Below, piece after piece: positions 58,738 to 64,000 of a DNA stretch of 64,000 bases; the stretch's first letter is position 1, and the number at the start of each line of letters is the position of its first letter. Position numbers and translations under genes: made by a program. The DNA is from Ignavibacteria bacterium (GTDB lineage Bacteria > Bacteroidota > Ignavibacteria > Ignavibacteriales > Ignavibacteriaceae): contig JAFLBV010000001.1 in NCBI GenBank assembly GCA_017302895.1, positions 992,001 through 1,056,000 on the forward strand. The letters run 5' to 3'. The notes under the pieces are model-generated. The model saw only the letters and a program-made list of their open reading frames with translations, had not been told where the DNA came from and did not search any database.

Positions 58738-59591
58738 ACCGGAGCTTCACCTGTCTCCGACTTTGAATAAACAAGAACCTGAATTTCTTTTTTTGATTTA
58801 ATTCTTTTTACTTCATAGGAGGAATAGGAGTCGTTCACATAGATCATCAGTTCACCCGTCCCTTTTCTGACTCTTCCCTTTACTTCCTTCACAGGTCCTG
58901 ATTTGAAAGTTTTTTCGATGTTTTTAAGTGTAATATCGCATTTTTCAATGGTGATCGAGATATATTTTTTACTCTCGTCTTTCAGGGAGTGTTTAATTCC
59001 GTTTGCTTCGCCGGTATAGAAAAATGTTGCCATCATTCCGTTCGACTTCACTTCGTAGGATGCTTTACCGATAACAGTTTTTTTATTGGTCTTTACATCC
59101 TTGTCGTCGTCGTTCTCATCTTTTTTTGTTACGGGCTTGTCTTCCTTTTCAGGTTTTGTCTCTTTATCGTCCGCTATCGAACCATCTTTTGGAAATTTAT
59201 ACGAATACTTCTCCTCGAATGCGGCAGAGAATGCTTCCTTGCTTGCTGCAACAGGAATCAGAAGGTCGCCCCCTTCCCTGATTGCTGATTTCGACATCTT
59301 GTAGGTCTTGCTCTTTTTATCTTTTGTAACTACTGCATTTGGATTTTTTGCAGTAAACTTGATAGAAGACTTGGAGGATGTTGCCAGATCAAACTTTGTG
59401 TTTTCGCTCGATTTGGTCAGTTTAAGAGAAAATTTGGACGACAGATCATTCAGCGAGAGATATGTTACGCTCGATTTTTTTACTGTCTTTATTTTCTTGG
59501 TTTTGTCTTTGACAGTTATCTCCACAGACTGTGCAGAGGCTGCAGAGATCGATAAAAATACCAGTAAAAGAAGTTTGACAACCAATTTCAT
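58707..59591 (-). CDS. N-terminal part of the amidase: signal peptide and stalk/AMIN-like region, frameshifted
   Basis: Signal peptide 'LLLLVFLSISAASAQ', then a lysine-rich beta region resembling AMIN/copper-amine-oxidase-type N-terminal stalks, and a very charged linker ('KETKPEKEDKPVTKKDENDD'). The frame ends at 'EAPVKKKTTGNLM' just after the A9 run; removing two or adding one base restores 'KKKDDWKFDVVVLDAGHGG'. So the same gene encodes the amidase domain at 58015-58737. Three explanations fit: an assembly error at the homopolymer, a phase-variable tract, or programmed slippage. Confidence 0.75.
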   Translation of the reverse strand: MKLVVKLLLLVFLSISAASAQSVEITVKDKTKKIKTVKKSSVTYLSLNDLSSKFSLKLTKSSENTKFDLATSSKSSIKFTAKNPNAVVTKDKKSKTYKMSKSAIREGGDLLIPVAASKEAFSAAFEEKYSYKFPKDGSIADDKETKPEKEDKPVTKKDENDDDKDVKTNKKTVIGKASYEVKSNGMMATFFYTGEANGIKHSLKDESKKYISITIEKCDITLKNIEKTFKSGPVKEVKGRVRKGTGELMIYVNDSYSSYEVKRIKSKKEIQVLVYSKSETGEAPVKKKTTGNLM

Positions 59592-59710
59592 TACAATTTC
59601 CGGACTTTATTAAAACTAAAGCATTAAATTAAGCAATTATTGTAAACTTATGAAATATAAAAATTTACGCATCTTTTTACTTGTGTGTTCTCCTGTCGGA
59701 ACGATTTTCT

Positions 59711-59718
59711 TATATTTG
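59711..59718 (+). promoter_or_regulatory. Candidate -7 box TATATTTG
   Basis: Perfect match in the 193-bp divergent gap, 66 bp before the lipoprotein start at 59785. Confidence 0.4.
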
Positions 59719-59784
59719 ACATTGTTAAAAAGCCAATTTTGCAATTTTGACCGAAAACGAAATTATTAAAACAGGTAAACAAAT

Positions 59785-60357
59785 ATGAAAAAGCTGACCA
59801 TATATCCGATTCTGATGCTAATCGCATTCACATTTTTTTACGGTTGTTCAGACAAAAACTCCCGTGAATACACTCTTAGCGACAGTGTTGAGACCAAACC
59901 TGCCGCTCCTGCTCCTGCTCCCGTGGAAGAGGCAACCGGCGACGGATTGACCCTCACCATCAAAGGGGAGATGTTTAAGGATGGAAAACATACCCTGAAA
60001 CCGTTATCCGCCTCTTATTCTGACGCTGACGGTGTAACCGTTTTGATGTTCAAAGGGATGCTGGACAAAGACTCCGCCCAGGTGGAAATTACTTTCACCG
60101 GAGATAAAGCCGGAAAATTTGAAGTCGGCAAGATGAGTGGTAAAGGAAACGGGAAAAACGGGTTTACCATCAGTGGATGGATTCCCGGGGCAGACCCTGC
60201 AAGTAAATATCTCTTCCTGAGTAATATGGGTCAGATTGAGATAAGTGAAACAGGTTCGGTAATAAAAGGTTCGGTAAAAGGTGGTGGAACCGATATCAGA
60301 GCGGAAACCCCAAGTGACCTGACACTCGAAGGAAGTTTTACAATTCAGAAAAAATAG
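59785..60357 (+). CDS. Unrecognised lipoprotein, 190 aa
   Basis: Signal peptide with lipobox 'FFYGC' (Cys21), a short Ala/Pro-rich linker ('KPAAPAPAPVEE'), then an all-beta domain with 'DGLTLTIKGEMFKDGK' and repeated Lys-Gly turns up to 'DLTLEGSFTIQKK'. No catalytic motif. Likely anchored in a periplasm-facing membrane leaflet. A terminator hairpin begins on its stop codon. Confidence 0.7.
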   Translation: MKKLTIYPILMLIAFTFFYGCSDKNSREYTLSDSVETKPAAPAPAPVEEATGDGLTLTIKGEMFKDGKHTLKPLSASYSDADGVTVLMFKGMLDKDSAQVEITFTGDKAGKFEVGKMSGKGNGKNGFTISGWIPGADPASKYLFLSNMGQIEISETGSVIKGSVKGGGTDIRAETPSDLTLEGSFTIQKK

Positions 60358-60386
60358 AGTGAGGGGCACACGCCCCTCTCTCACTC
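60357..60386. terminator. Hairpin between convergent lipoprotein and rhodanese genes
   Basis: GAGTGAGGGGC (60357-60367) pairs with GCCCCTCTCTCACTC (60372-60386) with minor bulge, loop ACAC, overlapping both stop codons. Confidence 0.6.
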
Positions 60387-60803
60387 TTTAGGTTCAATTT
60401 TTCTGAAGGCTTTCATCCCGCCCGCAACATTCACAGTTTTGAAGCCTTTTTCTTTGAGCAGGGTACAGGCTTTGCCCGACCTGTTTCCTGATCTGCAGAT
60501 AATTTTTATTTCTTTGTCTTTGTATTTATCGAGTTCATTGGCTCTTCTGTCAAGTTCCTGAACGGGAATGTGGATGATTCCGGGAATGGCACCAAGCTCA
60601 CCTGTCAGTTCCTCTGCTGTTCTTACATCGAGAATCACAAGATTGCTGTCTTTGCTGTCGATTAATTTTTTAAGTTCATCAACAGAGATTTCAGTCCTCG
60701 AGGAGGATTTTCCTGTTGAGTTTGGGTCCGAAGTATTCTGGGCATTGCATCCGAAGAAGCCGAATATCAGCAGTGCCAGGGGAAGAATAAATTTGTTTCT
60801 CAT
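60381..60803 (-). CDS. Rhodanese-domain lipoprotein
   Basis: From ATG 60803 the product is about 140 residues with a lipobox 'IFGFFGC' (Cys near residue 19) and one rhodanese domain ending in the active-site loop 'IICRSGNRSGKA', Cys being the persulfide carrier. It binds or transfers sulfur in the periplasm. The longer frame to 60911 is rejected because the GAGGA ribosome site and signal peptide both point to 60803. Just downstream of the FmdB gene (17 bp), perhaps in one transcript. Confidence 0.85.
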   Translation of the reverse strand: MRNKFILPLALLIFGFFGCNAQNTSDPNSTGKSSSRTEISVDELKKLIDSKDSNLVILDVRTAEELTGELGAIPGIIHIPVQELDRRANELDKYKDKEIKIICRSGNRSGKACTLLKEKGFKTVNVAGGMKAFRKIEPKE

Positions 60804-60819
60804 GATTCCTCTTGTTTTT

Positions 60820-61062
60820 TTAATGACTGCACGATCCGCCACCACAGCAACCGCCACCCGACTCGCATGAGGGGGCAGAGTATGATGAGTAATCTTTTGA
60901 AGAAAATCCACCCGGCACTGAAGCAGAGAATGTGGAAATCAGTTTTTTAATCTTTACTGACTTGCATTTTGGGCAGTTTACATCTTCAATCTTTGTGACT
61001 GAGCGATGAAGAATTTCAAATTTGTGGTCGCACTCTGTGCATTTATATTCATAAATTGGCAT
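60820..61062 (-). CDS. FmdB-type zinc ribbon protein
   Basis: An 80-residue protein with the FmdB family start 'MPIYEYKCTECDHKFE' and second ligand pair 'NCPKCKSVK', i.e. two C-x-x-C knuckles for one zinc. The C-terminus is a short Gly/Cys-rich tail ('GGGCCGGGSCSH') often seen in this family and of unknown role. Between the anti-sigma gene and the rhodanese, all on the minus strand. Confidence 0.92.
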   Translation of the reverse strand: MPIYEYKCTECDHKFEILHRSVTKIEDVNCPKCKSVKIKKLISTFSASVPGGFSSKDYSSYSAPSCESGGGCCGGGSCSH

Positions 61063-61077
61063 GGTTATCTCCTGTGA

Positions 61078-61311
61078 TTATTCAAGACCAAGTTTGCTTA
61101 ATAAATTTCTGTGAAGTTCATCCGTAAAGTCGGGATTGTATTCGCGGTACCAGTCGATGGTACATTCCACGGAGGCACAATAATCCTTGCAGGCATCACA
61201 TTTTTCGATATGTTCTCTGATGGCTCTGCACTTTTCGGAGTTAATATCTTCTTTCAGGTTTTCGCAGATGTGCAGCATCACATCTTTGCATTTTACTTCT
61301 TCGAATTTCAT
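61078..61311 (-). CDS. Zinc-binding anti-sigma factor (short, soluble)
   Basis: A 77-residue protein with the zinc-binding anti-sigma pattern His-x3-Cys-x2-Cys ('HIEKCDACKDYC') and an upstream Cys, but no transmembrane helix. Its start overlaps the sigma gene stop by 4 bp, the usual ECF sigma/anti-sigma arrangement. It likely sequesters the adjacent sigma factor and may respond to redox or zinc. Confidence 0.85.
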   Translation of the reverse strand: MKFEEVKCKDVMLHICENLKEDINSEKCRAIREHIEKCDACKDYCASVECTIDWYREYNPDFTDELHRNLLSKLGLE

Positions 61312-61868
61312 TTTTTGAAAGCCTCGGATATCTCATTTCTTAAAAAAGCTCTTGCTCTGTGAAGCCTTGACTTCACAGCCGGTACTGATAAACCCGTAAT
61401 TCCGGCAGTTTCTTCGGTTGAAAGCTGTTGAACATCCCTCAGGGTGAAGACAATTCTGTATTCGGGAGCCAGTTTGTCAATCGCCATGTCCAAAATTTCC
61501 CTCAGTTCTGCATTTTCAACAGATTTGTAAGGAATTGTCGACCAGTCAGCGGCATATTTTTCGTTGAAAAGTTCGTCGTCGTTATCGGGTTCAACAAACA
61601 GTTCCTTCTTTTTACTTCTTGCCGACATCAGACAGTGATTCATGGAAATACGGTAGAGCCAGGTGGAAAGTTTTGAATTTCCGTCGAAACCTTTGAGTGA
61701 TTTAATCATACTCAGGAAGGTTTCCTGCATCACATTTTCTGCTTTATCCCTGTTTCTGCAGATTTTAAACGCAAAACTGAAAATGGTTTTTTCATATTTT
61801 TTCACCAGGTCACGCAGAGCATCTTTGTCTCCGGATTTGGCCAGGTCAATTATTTGTTCTTCTGACAT
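61308..61868 (-). CDS. ECF-type RNA polymerase sigma factor
   Basis: A 186-residue ECF sigma factor: region 2 'ENVMQETFLSMIKSLKGF' with 'LSTWLYRISMNHCL', and region 4 'EYRIVFTLRDVQQLSTEETA' with the HTH 'SVPAVKSRLHRARAFLRNEI'. Controlled by the downstream anti-sigma protein. Target genes unknown. Confidence 0.95.
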   Translation of the reverse strand: MSEEQIIDLAKSGDKDALRDLVKKYEKTIFSFAFKICRNRDKAENVMQETFLSMIKSLKGFDGNSKLSTWLYRISMNHCLMSARSKKKELFVEPDNDDELFNEKYAADWSTIPYKSVENAELREILDMAIDKLAPEYRIVFTLRDVQQLSTEETAGITGLSVPAVKSRLHRARAFLRNEISEAFKK

Positions 61869-61898
61869 GTTGTATGATGTTTCAAATTTAAAAAAGAT

Positions 61899-62534
61899 TC
61901 AATAAATAGGGGACGCAGCACCCGGTTGGTCTATGCTCTTCCATAAATAATAACATGCGATCGTGTTGTAAGGTGCCCAATTACCTTTTCTGGAAATTTC
62001 TGCAACAGTTTTCGCATCGGGCATTTCGGGGAGATCGTAGTTGATCATAATCGCCCTTTTGATCCCCAGATCACCCACAGGCAATACATTTGGTCTGATA
62101 AGAGTGAACATCAGGAACATGTGGGCAGTCCACTCGCCGACACCTTTTATTTTAACAAGTTCCTTGATTATTTCTTCATCACTCATTTCCGGGAATTTGT
62201 GGAAGTGTACCTCCTCATTCAGAAAGGCTGACGCAATTGCTTTAACATAAGTAACTTTTGCATTCGAAAGTCCGAGAGCCCTGACATCCTGGTGGTCAGC
62301 CTCGAGAAGGGCGGTTAAATCGGGTGGATCCCCGAATTTTTTAAGGAATCGTTGCTCAATGGTGTAAGCTGCTTTTATCGAAAGCTGCTGATTTAATATG
62401 GCTGTAATAAGGTCTTTTGCGTACTCCTCGCGGGGTTCATACCAGTAAGGAGGTATTTTTTCCGTTAAAGGTTTAAGGATTGGGTCATTTTTACGCAAAT
62501 GATCGATACCTTTTTCTATTTCATTTCGATGCAT
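61899..62534 (-). CDS. DNA-3-methyladenine glycosylase II (AlkA-like)
   Basis: A 211-residue HhH-GPD base-excision enzyme: 'LITAILNQQLSIKAAYTIEQ', hairpin 'LVKIKGVGEWTAHMFLMFTL' and catalytic Asp in 'PVGDLGIKRAI'. It removes alkylated purines from DNA. Monocistronic, divergent from the cNMP-binding gene. Confidence 0.93.
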   Translation of the reverse strand: MHRNEIEKGIDHLRKNDPILKPLTEKIPPYWYEPREEYAKDLITAILNQQLSIKAAYTIEQRFLKKFGDPPDLTALLEADHQDVRALGLSNAKVTYVKAIASAFLNEEVHFHKFPEMSDEEIIKELVKIKGVGEWTAHMFLMFTLIRPNVLPVGDLGIKRAIMINYDLPEMPDAKTVAEISRKGNWAPYNTIACYYLWKSIDQPGAASPIY

Positions 62535-62585
62535 TTAATTAAGTTAGTTGTTTATAAATGAAAAATTTTTTATTCTCAAACATAA

Positions 62586-64000
62586 ATGTTAACAACTTCA
62601 AAATTAGTCGAAAAATTAAAGACGAACTTTTTCTTCAAAAAAGCTCCTGATGTTGCTGCCTCCCTCGGTGGTTTAAAGAGCAACATCGTTGAGGTTCCTG
62701 AAGGTAAGCTGGTTTTCCAGAATGGAGAGCCCTCCGATAATGTGTACCTCATTCTGTATGGACTTGTGAAGATTAAGATCAAAACCAAAACCGGTGCCAA
62801 GATAGTATCAAGGGCAGCGGGTGATTTTTTTGGCGAAAGGGAAGTGCTTGAGGGGAAAGAAAGAACCTCCACCGCTATAACAGAGATCGACTCTGAATTC
62901 TTTGTATTGAGCAGAGAACGGTTTTTGGCATATCTGTACGGGAATGATGAAATTAGAATAAATGTAAAGATTAATCTCGCAAAAACCTATGATCTTACAA
63001 AAGAGGGTGCCGAGACAATCATCGACAATAATGAGCCTGACGGGAAACAGTTTTCAATTCCTCCCGATCCGGATGTGGTGCTTGAACCAGTGGAAGTTAG
63101 CCGAAGGGATGTTGAAACAGTCTCACCTGCGACACTTCCCGAAGAACCCGTAATTGAAGTACCTGCGGAAGAACCTGAGGAGGAAGGCGTTTACGATGAT
63201 TTCGATTTTGACGATGAGGACTTTGAGCCTGTAAATGAACCGGACACTCAGGATACAACTGAAAAACCAGACCGGTTGGATACCCTTTTTATACAGGAAG
63301 GTGAAGGCGGTGACGAGGTAATCAGTGAAGAAGAACTTCTTCGTGAAGTGGATGAGCTTGATGAAGCTGTTGTTGAAGAGGACTTTTTCGAAGATGACGA
63401 TGATTTTGAGGATTTCGAGGATGACGATTTCGAACTCGGCGATGAAGACGATGACGATTTCCGTTTACCTGAAGAAGATGAAGATTTTGTAGAAGAGATG
63501 GACGATTTTGATCCGAATAAGGAGTTGGAACTTCTTGACGGATATGCAGAGCCCCCGATGGAAATTGAGGAGCCTGACTACGACCTGCTAAACCGGTCAG
63601 CATTAGAGGAAACTGAAGAAGAACCCTATTTCGAAGCGGATGGTGACTTTTCATCTGTCGAGGTTGAACTGCCTTTACCGGAAGAACCGGCAGAGCAAAT
63701 CACCACTTCAGAAGAAGAGGAGCTTCGGGAGAATGTTGAAATTCCGTCGGTAGCCGGGCAGCCGGTACCCGAAAAAATCACAATTGTAAACAGCGGTGAA
63801 ACAATTGCCCTTAGGAAACAACTTGAGCTAATCACCTCCATCTGTACTGCTGAAAGACCGGTTGATATTTACGACATTGTAAAAGAAGATGTTTTAAAGC
63901 TCGTAAACGCCAAAGAATTCGTTATGTTTGTATTCGACGGCGGTTTCCTCTCCTCTGTTACGGGGCATATATCAGAGGATACAAACTTCGCCGTTCGTGA
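62586..64000 (+). CDS. Cyclic-nucleotide-binding domain protein with long acidic linker (cut by window edge)
   Basis: The frame opens at ATG 62586 and is still open at the window end (471 codons visible). Residues about 30-125 form a CRP-like cNMP-binding domain ('GKLVFQNGEPSDNVYLILYG', 'AAGDFFGEREVLEG'). Residues about 195-350 are very acidic (long Asp/Glu runs such as 'EDDDDFEDFEDDDFELGDED'). The last visible part, 'TIALRKQLELITSIC' to 'EFVMFVFDGGF', looks like the start of a GAF-type sensory domain. A multi-domain signalling protein is likely; the output domain is outside the window. No clear ribosome site. Confidence 0.8.
   Translation, partial: MLTTSKLVEKLKTNFFFKKAPDVAASLGGLKSNIVEVPEGKLVFQNGEPSDNVYLILYGLVKIKIKTKTGAKIVSRAAGDFFGEREVLEGKERTSTAITEIDSEFFVLSRERFLAYLYGNDEIRINVKINLAKTYDLTKEGAETIIDNNEPDGKQFSIPPDPDVVLEPVEVSRRDVETVSPATLPEEPVIEVPAEEPEEEGVYDDFDFDDEDFEPVNEPDTQDTTEKPDRLDTLFIQEGEGGDEVISEEELLREVDELDEAVVEEDFFEDDDDFEDFEDDDFELGDEDDDDFRLPEEDEDFVEEMDDFDPNKELELLDGYAEPPMEIEEPDYDLLNRSALEETEEEPYFEADGDFSSVEVELPLPEEPAEQITTSEEEELRENVEIPSVAGQPVPEKITIVNSGETIALRKQLELITSICTAERPVDIYDIVKEDVLKLVNAKEFVMFVFDGGFLSSVTGHISEDTNFAVR

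Overview
The window looks like a chromosomal segment of an Ignavibacteria-type bacterium (Chlorobi/Bacteroidota side of the FCB group), probably an anaerobe or facultative anaerobe. The evidence is three secreted proteins with the C-terminal type IX secretion (T9SS) sorting signature 'NxPNPFNP', a PorV/PorQ-like outer-membrane protein, a DUF5916 barrel, several leaders carrying the Bacteroidota-type -7 box TAnnTTTG, and a trimeric [FeFe] hydrogenase. The assignment is by family resemblance, not by a database search.

Layout. 1-7.4 kb: a truncated AlbA_2/Schlafen-type protein, a PorV-like protein, a membrane protein with a Lon(S16)-like domain, three unrecognised genes in a row, and a decayed gene. 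7.4-22.2 kb: cell-envelope and secreted genes (DUF5916 barrel, a 934-aa 50-residue-repeat T9SS protein, a duplicated sugar-binding lipoprotein), corA, an NAD-binding protein, an asparagine-synthase-like protein, a phosphoesterase and a ferritin. 22.6-26.5 kb: rfbA, rfbC and glycogen phosphorylase. 26.5-33 kb: an accessory patch with a reverse transcriptase of the UG/Abi (defence-associated) kind, an SDR, a DUF932-like protein, an AAA-ATPase/PD-(D/E)XK protein, the scar of an AbiE-like cassette and a class D beta-lactamase homologue. 33-34.4 kb: DUF4160/DUF2442/thioredoxin/DUF1697. 34.5-45.8 kb: rex-hydC-hydB-hydA, divergent from a sensory [FeFe] hydrogenase (HydS)-SpoIIE phosphatase pair and a NitT/TauT-type ABC transporter. 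46-54 kb: a lipoprotein, NDH-2, an AbiEi/AbiEii toxin-antitoxin pair, GT4 and GT9 glycosyltransferases, and a T9SS esterase. 54-64 kb: an M14 carboxypeptidase (T9SS), a response regulator, cytochrome c, a frameshifted N-acetylmuramoyl-alanine amidase, a rhodanese, an FmdB protein, an ECF sigma/anti-sigma pair, AlkA and a truncated cNMP-binding protein.

How parts fit together. The 34.5-42.7 kb block reads as a hydrogen/redox unit: Rex (NADH/NAD+ sensor) heads the operon for an NAD-linked HydABC hydrogenase, and the opposite strand encodes a hydrogenase-like H2 sensor with a PAS domain overlapping a SpoIIE-type phosphatase. A 12-bp box is shared by the leaders of hydS and the following ABC transporter.

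The strongest unexplained signals are the lone reverse transcriptase, the HydS-phosphatase module, and a set of intergenic tandem repeats with fixed periods of 7, 8, 9 and 11 bp. The 7-bp family recurs in at least seven intergenic places, and near-identical inverted copies of its flank bracket corA. No tRNA, rRNA or CRISPR array was seen.
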